Below are positions 8,856-17,474 of a stretch of DNA of 64,000 nucleotides, piece by piece. The first letter of the stretch is position 1. Each line of letters opens with the position of its first letter. Source of the stretch: JANQIV01 sp050117315 (GTDB taxonomy: Bacteria > Bacteroidota > Ignavibacteria > Ignavibacteriales > Melioribacteraceae). The translations under genes were made by a program, and so were the position numbers. The stretch covers positions 1-64,000 of the forward strand of contig JASFMY010000008.1 of the NCBI GenBank assembly GCA_050117315.1, written 5' to 3'. The notes beneath the pieces are model-generated. The model was not told the DNA's origin. It saw only the letters and a list, made by a program, of their open reading frames with translations, and ran no database searches.

Positions 8856-11072
8856 TTATTTCAGTAATAACATTTTTTTAGTTGCCATAAAATTATCAGC
8901 TTTAATCCTATAAATGTAAACACCTGATACCAATTGTGAAGCGTCAAATACAATATTATGTGTGCCTGCAGTCAATTCTTGATTTACTAACGTAGCAACT
9001 TCTTCACCAAGTATATTGAATACTTGCAACTTAACCATTCCGGCTTTTGGAGTACTAAATGAAATTGAAGTGGAAGGGTTAAACGGATTAGGATAGTTTT
9101 GACTTAACGTATAATCATTAGGTAAAGCCTCACTTTCATCTGAATCAATACCAGTTACGGTAGGAGTTCCTGTTTCAAAGGCACCGATATCCACAGTTTC
9201 GCCAAAATACATTACCTTAAAACCAAACGGTTCATATTCCCCAGCATCTACTGCCGGTGAACTTTCAGTTATCGTAAAGTCATCTTCATATTCATCGGTA
9301 AATAACGGATCCGAAACAACAAAATTGCTGCCCAAAGTTTCTATTAAATTTGACCCGTTACCGTAAGATAACCCATAATCTATATCTGTTGAGCCTACAG
9401 TTCTTATATCATAATCCTTTGCAGCACAATGGGCAATTAGATTATTTCTTACGTAGTAATTACTTGAACCTGCGGATGAGCCGCCTAATTGAATACCGTC
9501 ACTCTTCCATCCCACTATAGTATTGTTATAAATATAATCTGTTGAGCCGCCGTCATCTTGATTTTCAGTACCATCATCACCAGACGTATCCCCGGAACCG
9601 TATAATGATTCACTTCTTACCAACATATTGTGGTGTATAGTAAAAACGCCTGATCCAGCATAACCAACTCCGCATTCACCATGATGATTAAATACTGTGT
9701 TAAATGCTATATCAACACTGTTTTCTACCAATAAGCCTCTTGACTCTAGTGCATATCCGGAAGAGCTTTCAACTACTGTATTATATCTCATTACGGTACT
9801 TGGGGAGCAAAAATTAATTCCGCCGCTACATATATATAGATAGTTATCTTCAAATACACACGCATAGGCTTTAGTAGTATCGTCTGTTCCTTCAAGTATA
9901 GGGTCATCAAATCCTTCAAAATAGTTGCCAAGAATTTCTGCCTGAGCAGAACCTATTTCAATTCCTTTTCCGCCTGCTGTTTGAGATTCGGCATCGGTCC
10001 ATCCATAGAATGCAATGTTTTTTACAACAACTCCGTAAGCTTCGTCATCTTCAGCTATTTTTATTACTGCTGAATTTCCGTCTGCCGGATAAAGTTTTGT
10101 AGTATCAGTTTCGGTCATGGTACCAACCAATTGGACATATGGTGTGCTGATTTCTATATTTTCTGTAAATTCACCGGCTGCTATTTTTATAATATCTCCT
10201 TCAATTGCTGCATCTAAAGCTGATTGGATTGAGCCTCCGGCCGATACTTCATGGACATTTAAGGAAATACACTCAATATTACCCCAATAGAAGTCATTTT
10301 TCCAGAACTGGTCCGGAAAAAGTCTGCCGTCTGCATTCTTATGGTCTGCAGCCCCTAAATCACAATACATTTGGGGCCATTGCATCGGCACAGTATTTTT
10401 TGAGTTGTACGAATCATCTTCAGGGTCGTTATCAGCCAATAACGGGAAATAGCCCATTACATAACCTTCAGTTAAAGCAAGGTTATCGGGCAGAGTAAGT
10501 GCAACTTCCATAACTGTTCTTATAGGAAATTGATCGTCATAGACTATTGCATATGATTCAGACTCAGGTTTTACATTATCATTACCTTCGTAGCCTGTAT
10601 TTTCAGCGTTATCGATTTGGAATCTCATGCTAAAAGAATTCTTGCTCGCATCATCAAACGGTTCTCCGGCAATTTCTTCATCATAAGGATCGAGCCTAAT
10701 TGAGAGATTATCTCTATGGCTTTGTTTAACACTGTCAGCCGTGTAAATTACATCATCGTATGTTTCAAATAAGAAATATATCTTATTACTTCCGTCAATC
10801 CAGGCAGCCTTCCACCTGGCTCTATAATCGTCACGTGACGACATTGGATCAATTAAATCATCATCATTAAAATCACGGTCATTATATCTAATTTCAGTCC
10901 ACGGAATATCATCCCATTCGCTCTCTAAAGCATCAATTGTTGGAGCAGATGACATTTTGTAAGCAAATACTTTTGCTTCTACTTCCCTTGACGGATCAAT
11001 ATAAGATTGCGCATTAATTAATAATGGTGTAGTTATTAAGAAAAATATAAATAATAACAGGTATTTCTTCAT
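8856..11072 (-). CDS. T9SS-exported protein with CBM9-like domain and parallel beta-helix
   Basis: 738 residues. After a signal peptide (LLLFIFFLITTPLLINAQ), residues about 35-265 look like a CBM9/DOMON-type carbohydrate-binding domain (DALESEWDDIPWTEIRYND; WKAAWIDGSNKIYFLFETYD). Residues about 275-620 form a right-handed parallel beta-helix of the kind found in pectate-lyase-like proteins, beginning with GGSIQSALDAAIEGDIIKIA and rich in NNxI/NTV turns. The T9SS tail has QNYPNPFNPSTSISF, LGEEVATLVN and a final KKMLLLK. I see no certain catalytic residues; glycan binding, lyase or epimerase-like activity are all possible. It has its own upstream region with two copies of the regulon motif and its own terminator. 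Confidence 0.85.
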   Translation of the reverse strand: MKKYLLLFIFFLITTPLLINAQSYIDPSREVEAKVFAYKMSSAPTIDALESEWDDIPWTEIRYNDRDFNDDDLIDPMSSRDDYRARWKAAWIDGSNKIYFLFETYDDVIYTADSVKQSHRDNLSIRLDPYDEEIAGEPFDDASKNSFSMRFQIDNAENTGYEGNDNVKPESESYAIVYDDQFPIRTVMEVALTLPDNLALTEGYVMGYFPLLADNDPEDDSYNSKNTVPMQWPQMYCDLGAADHKNADGRLFPDQFWKNDFYWGNIECISLNVHEVSAGGSIQSALDAAIEGDIIKIAAGEFTENIEISTPYVQLVGTMTETDTTKLYPADGNSAVIKIAEDDEAYGVVVKNIAFYGWTDAESQTAGGKGIEIGSAQAEILGNYFEGFDDPILEGTDDTTKAYACVFEDNYLYICSGGINFCSPSTVMRYNTVVESSSGYALESRGLLVENSVDIAFNTVFNHHGECGVGYAGSGVFTIHHNMLVRSESLYGSGDTSGDDGTENQDDGGSTDYIYNNTIVGWKSDGIQLGGSSAGSSNYYVRNNLIAHCAAKDYDIRTVGSTDIDYGLSYGNGSNLIETLGSNFVVSDPLFTDEYEDDFTITESSPAVDAGEYEPFGFKVMYFGETVDIGAFETGTPTVTGIDSDESEALPNDYTLSQNYPNPFNPSTSISFSTPKAGMVKLQVFNILGEEVATLVNQELTAGTHNIVFDASQLVSGVYIYRIKADNFMATKKMLLLK

Positions 11073-11163
11073 AAGACCTCCTAAGTTAAAATTGTTTTTG
11101 GGTTGATTTAATAGTGAATTTCATAATTATTTTCTTTTTACAAATAATTGAATATTTGACCAC

Positions 11164-11182
11164 TTAGTGTATTTTTAACAAT
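11164..11182. promoter_or_regulatory. Regulon motif, site A1
   Basis: TTAGTGTATTTTTAACAAT, about 90 bp upstream of the beta-helix gene. It matches the consensus TTAGTGTA-N5-(T/C/A)ACAAT shared with four other intergenic sites. Confidence 0.6.
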
Positions 11183-11195
11183 ATAATATATAAAC

Positions 11196-11214
11196 ATAGT
11201 GTAAGTATTACAAT
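11196..11214. promoter_or_regulatory. Regulon motif, site A2
   Basis: ATAGTGTAAGTATTACAAT contains the perfect inverted repeat TGTAA-GTA-TTACA. It lies 13 bp from A1 and has the same orientation, as in the paired sites before the NUDIX regulator. Confidence 0.65.
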
Positions 11215-11257
11215 ATGTTTTAAAAAGTTAATAATTTCTTAAATTTGCTTCCCTCAA

Positions 11258-12772
11258 TTATTTCAAATTATTATCGGATTTACCGTAATCAAGCTTATAA
11301 TCAGTAGTAATCATGGGAAAACTTGGAACTACCATTGAAAAAGGTGCATTACTATAAGTTACCGCCATATCCACACGGGATAATTGAATAGAATTAAATA
11401 GTTCAGCATTTATAGTAGTTTGATCTTTATATTTATTCTGTAAACTATCCACATGCGGATTCAATATTGTTTGAATCGTTCTTAAATTATCTTCAAAGGA
11501 AAGGCTATCAGCATTACCGTCTTTAAGAAATTCGTATTTATAACTTACCGCATTAAGATAATCATACCACATATAATCATTCCTCAAAACTTCGGTTGCT
11601 TTATCAAGGTTCTGACTATATGCTTCTTCAGTTAAATACTTATCCCTAACTTGATCAATAATAGCCATTTGTAGTTGAAACCCGAAATCTTTATGGGAAA
11701 AATTTTTTTCTCTAAATACAAGCGGATGGACTTTTAATTCTTTCAAAAAATCTTCAACTAAAAAGTCTTCTTCATTTAGAGTAAATAAAATTTCTTTTTT
11801 AATTTCCTCAATACGCGGTTTTAATTCTCTATATTTTTGTTGTTCTTTATTGTATTCCCATAAACCTTTTTTTAATATTTCTTCCCTTTCTTCTTGCGAT
11901 TTCATATAAACAGGGCCCATTATATCGGCCAATGCCAAAAATACTTTTTCGTTAAATTCTATTTTCTTCCCCTTCATAATTTTTTTAATATAATTCTCAA
12001 AAATTATTCTGGATTCTCTTTGGGTATACACATCTTTAATATTTTTCAGATATTGATTTTGCTGAGCCTCAGTTATTATTTTTGTTTCTTTCCACCCATT
12101 AATTTTTAAGAACATAAAATGGTTGTCTGAAAACTTTACCGGGCCAATGATTGTTCCTTTTCTATGCTCTTGTGTAAATAAAAGGTCAAGCATTTTAAAG
12201 TTTTCAGCATTACTCCAAATTACTTTTTTTGAAGGAATTTCTTTAAGATTGTAATTTTCTGTTAAATTTCTTTCCCAGTCATATTTCAAATCAAAGAATT
12301 CTTCTTCCAATTGCTTCACAACAATTGTATCACTAAGACTGATGTAAGAGACATCATACTCACGAGAAGCATATTTACCGGTGGTTTGAATTAATTTGTT
12401 ATCGAGCTTCACATTATCCGTTACTTCTTTCTTATAAAGTATTTGTCGCATTGCTTGTTCTTTTCTTCCCTGCAAATAAGTTTTAATATTCTGCTTGTTC
12501 ATTAAGCCATATTTTCTTTCAGCTTCCAATGAGAAAAGTTTTTCAGCAATAAGTGAATTAAGAATAATCTTTTTATCAACGTTAGTGTTATTGCTACAAT
12601 ACCTTGGGCGGATTGTATACTCCGCCCTTCTTAGAAATTCATTTAACGAAATTGTTTTATCACCAACTCTAGCTAATATAGTTTCAGTTGCAACTTCATT
12701 TTTATTACATGATGGAACACATAATAGTCCCAATACACCTGTTAATAATATCTTATAAAATATTTTCAACAC
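11258..12772 (-). CDS. SurA-like periplasmic chaperone lipoprotein
   Basis: 504 residues. The N-terminus has a lipoprotein signal (hydrophobic LLTGVLGLLCVPSC, probable lipidated Cys22). The segment ILARVGDKTISLNEFLRRAEY is the standard opening of SurA/PpiC N-domains, followed by long charged helices. I do not see a clear complete parvulin domain, so chaperone function is more likely than isomerase activity. It is the last gene of the run from 25633 and lies 21 bp after the 1177-residue secreted protein. A role in escorting that protein or the TonB receptor across the periplasm is inference from position and family. It has no obvious terminator of its own. Confidence 0.65.
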   Translation of the reverse strand: MLKIFYKILLTGVLGLLCVPSCNKNEVATETILARVGDKTISLNEFLRRAEYTIRPRYCSNNTNVDKKIILNSLIAEKLFSLEAERKYGLMNKQNIKTYLQGRKEQAMRQILYKKEVTDNVKLDNKLIQTTGKYASREYDVSYISLSDTIVVKQLEEEFFDLKYDWERNLTENYNLKEIPSKKVIWSNAENFKMLDLLFTQEHRKGTIIGPVKFSDNHFMFLKINGWKETKIITEAQQNQYLKNIKDVYTQRESRIIFENYIKKIMKGKKIEFNEKVFLALADIMGPVYMKSQEEREEILKKGLWEYNKEQQKYRELKPRIEEIKKEILFTLNEEDFLVEDFLKELKVHPLVFREKNFSHKDFGFQLQMAIIDQVRDKYLTEEAYSQNLDKATEVLRNDYMWYDYLNAVSYKYEFLKDGNADSLSFEDNLRTIQTILNPHVDSLQNKYKDQTTINAELFNSIQLSRVDMAVTYSNAPFSMVVPSFPMITTDYKLDYGKSDNNLK

Positions 12773-12793
12773 TAATAAACCTTTTAAATTTTA

Positions 12794-15700
12794 CTATTTG
12801 ATTACAGCAAACTTACCCGCTTTCTCATCCCCGGTTAAAGTTGATTTGATGTGATAAATATAATAACCGGCAGCTATATCAAGGCCTTCCCTAGTTTTAA
12901 GATCCCAAAAGGTCGTACCGTTTGCGGCTGAATTTGTATCCCAGTCGGTACTTTTATTGCTTGCTGCATTATTTACTACTATTTCATCTACCAATACACC
13001 GCTAACTGTAAATATTTTAATTGTACACTGAGCGGGAATATTAGTAAACATCAATTGTCTGATTTGATTTAACTGATAATTGGTTACCGCCGCCTCAAGT
13101 GAATTAGTGACTACATAAGGATTGGGAACAACTTTTACAGCATCTAAACCATCCTTTAATTTATCTTCATCTAATTCATCGGGAGGTAAAACAGTAAATT
13201 CAATATAATCGTCACTCGTAAACGGCCTTAAGAAATCTACCTGGTAAACATTATCGACGACGGGTAAATCATTATTGTTTGCCGCTTCAGAAAAATCAAT
13301 AGTAAATACAGTACCTGCCCAATAATATCTTGATCCCGATTGAACAGTATATCCAACAACTACTTCATCTTTCTCCTTTTCAAATGCTCCGCTTAGATTT
13401 TTGTCATAAACCACCATATCAAGTCTTTCAAATTCACCGCTGCTATCCGGCAAGGATTTGTTGATTACATAAAAATCAAAGCTTTGATCGAATAGTATTT
13501 CTGTCGGCCCTAAAGTTTCGTTTTCAGAGTTGGTAATTTTTTTAGTTGATGTAGTCAAAGTTGTATATTCATCGGAGTTGCTTGTAAAAACAATCTGATA
13601 CTGCCACGGGAAAAAAACACTTTCCGACTCATTAACTTTAATGACAACTGGAGAATCTCCATTAACCCATCCGGTTTTTGATGAGTTTATTTCCGGATAA
13701 ATAATAGGTTCTGTAATTTGGATTTGAAGACCATCAAACATTCCGGTAGTTACTAAGTTTTCATTAAACCTGTAGAATTCATATTCCAATCCACCCGGTG
13801 ATGTGTATTTTTCATATTGAAGATTTTCACCTGAGTAATTGTTTTCATCTTCGGAATAAACAATTTCATTATTTTCAGTTACATCTACAATACTGAATCC
13901 GTTATTTATGAATAATGCATCTGCAGGATGACGCAATTTGTCCGTTAATCTTAAATAAGTGACTGTATCCGCATTAAAAAATATTCTATATGTATGTTGA
14001 GATTTTATTGCATTGTCAACAATTATACTAGGCTGAACTACAGAACTTCCTAATGTTTCAACATCCTCATTCATATCAATGTCGGGTGAAACATAACCGG
14101 CAGCCAATTGATGAGGCTTAACGATGGCAACGTTTTTACTTATTTCAACAACATCTTCCGATTCATCCAACTCTATTGTAAAACTATTTTCAGACGGACT
14201 AATTCCGTCCCCTACATCCGGCAAACCATAGTCATAAGCAACTAATACATAGTAGTAGGTTCTTCCGTTATCAACATCTTCATCAATATAATAATGTTTA
14301 ATACCGCTATCATCACCCAGATAATATTGAATACCGTTTACTTCTCCAAAGTCGGCAAAACCTGTTATAGTATCTATTTTATCGCATTGAAAAATCGGTT
14401 TTTTTAAAGTTGGATTGCCGTAACCGTCAGTTATTACTTCTGCATCAGACATTTTTTTATCAGTTGCTCTATATAATTTATATCCTTCAAAATCATTTGC
14501 ATTTCCAACAAATTCGTCTCTTGTTTGTTGATCTGCTACATCGTCCCAGGTAAGAATAATTTTCCCATCGTTAGGAGTTGCAGTCAATGTAGGCATTAAA
14601 GGCGGTTGTGCAAATCTATAATCAGTTTCATAAATAACCTGAACAACTTCTTTTAATCTAAATAAAGCGGGAGCTGAGTGATCATCACTACTTAATCCCG
14701 ACAACGGATCATAGGAATGAAGCTCTGCCATTGAAACTCGTTCGGTTCTTCCTTTATACAGTGGAAAAATTCCCGAACCAAAAAATTCCATAAAGTTAAG
14801 GGGTTCACTCTGGAAATCGTGAAATTGTCCGTCAACCATATATTTAAATAAACTTTCATCTGTTCTTATAATTGCTGTTCTTTCGATATCGGATGTGTAA
14901 TGAAATGATGTTAAACCCAACATATCGGATTCACTAATATCAGTAGTAGCAAAATTCGGCTCGGAACCTACACCCTCTTGGTAGTCAGGTTTATGATTAC
15001 ATTCTGTCCCATCCGCATCCGGTCCGGTATAATTTGTATCATATGGCCCAACTCCATCCAGCCCAACATCATCACCGGCGTCTTCATTATTATCATAAAC
15101 CCCGTTATCATTTTCATCGTTGCCATCTTGCCAATCCTGGTCTTCATCAGCATCCCAGTGTTCTTTTAAATCGCTTTCAGACAAATTATAATAAGCCAAA
15201 AAATTGTCTAAATTATCAATACCGTCCGTTGCTCCAATTTTAACAGTAGCATTATTATCTCTTTTTTCATCCAGCAAACCATCCTCATCATTATCAATGT
15301 TATCATAAGCTAATCCAGGACTTTCCAAATATGCAAATCCTAAAGTACCGGGTTCTACACCGCCGCCGACAGGAACAAAATCTACATCCCATGAATAAGC
15401 CATATTTAAATCTTTATCATAATATGCTAAATCATCACCTGTACCTTCCTCACCGCCGACAGCATTATCCATCCAAAATCCAAATACCATTTCCGGTAAA
15501 TCATAGTCCGAAATATTGGCAATATTATGTTCCCAAAATATTGCATCATTTGCAGAAGGATTACTCCACTGGAATCCTCTGGTTTCAATACGAACACCAA
15601 TACCACCCCATGGCTTTCCTTTTTGAATTGTCACATCTGATTTTATATCCCCAATTTTAACATCTGGCCTGGGATAATATTTAACTCTATTTTTATCCTC

Positions 15701-16327
15701 TAAATATTCTTGATCCTGCGCATCATTAGTTACAAAGAATGTTTCCAGATCAGCTTTCATAATTCCGCGGCCAAATCGTCCATTCCATTCACCCTGCCAC
15801 TTTGTACCACTACTTGACGGCCAGCCCTCTGTAGGCCAGGAGTCCTCTGAATTACTCATAGCAGGTGTTTCACTTAATTCGTTAAAGTATCCAAATACAG
15901 GATATAAACCGTATTCAATAGTAAGTGAAGGATCTTCATCCATATGTTCTCTATAACTGCTTTGAATGTAATATAAGGTATCTAAATCGGTGCGTCCTTC
16001 GTAACCGGAAGGAACAGGGATTGTATCATTTTCCAGGTATACCCTTGCCCCAACGAGTGTTGCAATACCGTCATGCATTTTTGTACCGTCATAATTATTT
16101 GGCCATTTTGAAACATCATATCCTAAACCGCAACAATCACTTAACTCTGTGGTATTTCTATAAAATAACAATACTCTGTTACCGGTCATAAATCCTGTTC
16201 TTTCAGCAGCTACATCACCGGCAGGATCATCAGGCCCATCATAAATTCTACCCTGAGAAAATATTTCTGTATAAAAGGACAATACCAATGTTATAATCAT
16301 CAGAAAAGTTCTTAAGATTCTTTTCAT
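12794..16327 (-). CDS. Large secreted protein with calcium-binding-like repeats and T9SS-type tail
   Basis: 1177 residues with a signal peptide (LRTFLMIITLVLSFYTEIFS). Residues about 340-450 contain acidic repeats like thrombospondin type-3 or EF-hand loops (DNIDNDEDGLLDE; DENDNGVYDNNED). A fibronectin-like segment (about 600-730) is related to part of the EEP protein at 6106. The C-terminal segment (VVPNPYVVTN, IKIFTVSGVLVDEI, GYYIYHIKS) resembles FlgD-Ig/T9SS tails. I do not recognise a catalytic domain. Gene order (TonB receptor, PorV-like protein, this protein) suggests a surface glycan-binding component partnering the receptor, the place SusD holds in other Bacteroidota; that is inference. 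Spacing to the PorV-like gene is 49 bp. Confidence 0.75.
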   Translation of the reverse strand: MKRILRTFLMIITLVLSFYTEIFSQGRIYDGPDDPAGDVAAERTGFMTGNRVLLFYRNTTELSDCCGLGYDVSKWPNNYDGTKMHDGIATLVGARVYLENDTIPVPSGYEGRTDLDTLYYIQSSYREHMDEDPSLTIEYGLYPVFGYFNELSETPAMSNSEDSWPTEGWPSSSGTKWQGEWNGRFGRGIMKADLETFFVTNDAQDQEYLEDKNRVKYYPRPDVKIGDIKSDVTIQKGKPWGGIGVRIETRGFQWSNPSANDAIFWEHNIANISDYDLPEMVFGFWMDNAVGGEEGTGDDLAYYDKDLNMAYSWDVDFVPVGGGVEPGTLGFAYLESPGLAYDNIDNDEDGLLDEKRDNNATVKIGATDGIDNLDNFLAYYNLSESDLKEHWDADEDQDWQDGNDENDNGVYDNNEDAGDDVGLDGVGPYDTNYTGPDADGTECNHKPDYQEGVGSEPNFATTDISESDMLGLTSFHYTSDIERTAIIRTDESLFKYMVDGQFHDFQSEPLNFMEFFGSGIFPLYKGRTERVSMAELHSYDPLSGLSSDDHSAPALFRLKEVVQVIYETDYRFAQPPLMPTLTATPNDGKIILTWDDVADQQTRDEFVGNANDFEGYKLYRATDKKMSDAEVITDGYGNPTLKKPIFQCDKIDTITGFADFGEVNGIQYYLGDDSGIKHYYIDEDVDNGRTYYYVLVAYDYGLPDVGDGISPSENSFTIELDESEDVVEISKNVAIVKPHQLAAGYVSPDIDMNEDVETLGSSVVQPSIIVDNAIKSQHTYRIFFNADTVTYLRLTDKLRHPADALFINNGFSIVDVTENNEIVYSEDENNYSGENLQYEKYTSPGGLEYEFYRFNENLVTTGMFDGLQIQITEPIIYPEINSSKTGWVNGDSPVVIKVNESESVFFPWQYQIVFTSNSDEYTTLTTSTKKITNSENETLGPTEILFDQSFDFYVINKSLPDSSGEFERLDMVVYDKNLSGAFEKEKDEVVVGYTVQSGSRYYWAGTVFTIDFSEAANNNDLPVVDNVYQVDFLRPFTSDDYIEFTVLPPDELDEDKLKDGLDAVKVVPNPYVVTNSLEAAVTNYQLNQIRQLMFTNIPAQCTIKIFTVSGVLVDEIVVNNAASNKSTDWDTNSAANGTTFWDLKTREGLDIAAGYYIYHIKSTLTGDEKAGKFAVIK

Positions 16328-16376
16328 TTTTTATTACTCCCAGCTTTCGCTAATTCAATTTCATTCTTAGTTTATA

Positions 16377-17435
16377 TTAAAACTGATAACCTATTGAATA
16401 AGAATAAATACTACCAAGTGTCTCATGATCTCTATAAGAATAATCAAATTTTATTGATTGGTTTCCGAATACATTTAAGATGAAACCAATTCCGAGTGAA
16501 AGGCCATAGTTAGATTCATCCAAGAAAAATCCTTTATAACCGCCTCTCAGAAAGATAGAACCATAGGTTGGAATCTTTAATGAGTATTCTGCACCAACAT
16601 TTACAGATTCGCTGTTATTGTTGGGATGAAGTGCATCAACTGCAACAATTACTTTATGCGTTTCATCCAGGTACGGATTAAATGAAATACCTAATCTGAA
16701 GATTAACGGTAATTCCCAGGCATCTAATTCATATCTAGCCGCAACATTAGCATAGTTTCCATCTTCGTCGGGTAATATATCTACACTTTCCTTTAAATCG
16801 ATACCGTCATACGCTAACTTTGTCCCATAATTAGAAATCGACATCCCAATATTCAGACCGTCTCCGGGTTTGTCGCTCCATGAAAGAAAATTGGTATTAA
16901 CAATAGCTCCAAGGTCTATTGCCATTGCACTTGCTGTTTCATGCCAAATTTGAGAAGATATATATTTTGCAGTAAAACCAAATGCAAACCAGTCTGCTAA
17001 TTTTCTACCATATGATAAACTAAAAGAGATATCGGAGCCGTCAAAATTTTCACCGGTACCGGTTGGGTAGGCTACGGTAGTAACTTCTTCTGCACCGTAA
17101 TCCATCATAATCAAACCGATAGCAAATGTACCAAGCCTCGGGTGTACGTAAGCTAAGCCGGTCATTGATGTATTAATATCAACAAACCAAGGTTGTACAG
17201 AAAAAGTAGCTTCACTTCTGTCCATATAACCTAAACCAGCCGGGTTCCAGTAAATTGATGATAAGCCCTTGGCAACACTCACATAAGCGTCCCCCATTGC
17301 CGTAGCAGCACTTCCATAACCTATCTCAAGAAAGTTTGCCGCCGTGGTTCCAACTCTGTAAGGCTCTTGTGCAAAACTGCTCGACGAGAGCGCAAGTAAT
17401 AAAATTACTGTTAATAATATTTTTAATTTTGTCAT
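16377..17435 (-). CDS. PorV/PorQ-family outer-membrane beta-barrel protein
   Basis: 352 residues, signal peptide (LLTVILLLALSSSSFA), then the family opening VGTTAANFLEIGYGSAATAMGDAYVS and WNPAGLGY, and a barrel ending in aromatic YSYSIGYQF. PorV proteins shuttle T9SS cargo to the attachment complex, and related proteins are FadL-like. It lies directly between the TonB receptor and the large T9SS protein, so a dedicated role in exporting or anchoring that protein is plausible but not shown. There are no other T9SS machinery genes in the window. Confidence 0.85.
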   Translation of the reverse strand: MTKLKILLTVILLLALSSSSFAQEPYRVGTTAANFLEIGYGSAATAMGDAYVSVAKGLSSIYWNPAGLGYMDRSEATFSVQPWFVDINTSMTGLAYVHPRLGTFAIGLIMMDYGAEEVTTVAYPTGTGENFDGSDISFSLSYGRKLADWFAFGFTAKYISSQIWHETASAMAIDLGAIVNTNFLSWSDKPGDGLNIGMSISNYGTKLAYDGIDLKESVDILPDEDGNYANVAARYELDAWELPLIFRLGISFNPYLDETHKVIVAVDALHPNNNSESVNVGAEYSLKIPTYGSIFLRGGYKGFFLDESNYGLSLGIGFILNVFGNQSIKFDYSYRDHETLGSIYSYSIGYQF

Positions 17436-17474
17436 AACAAAACCTTTGGATGAATCTCAAATTTTAATTTGTTT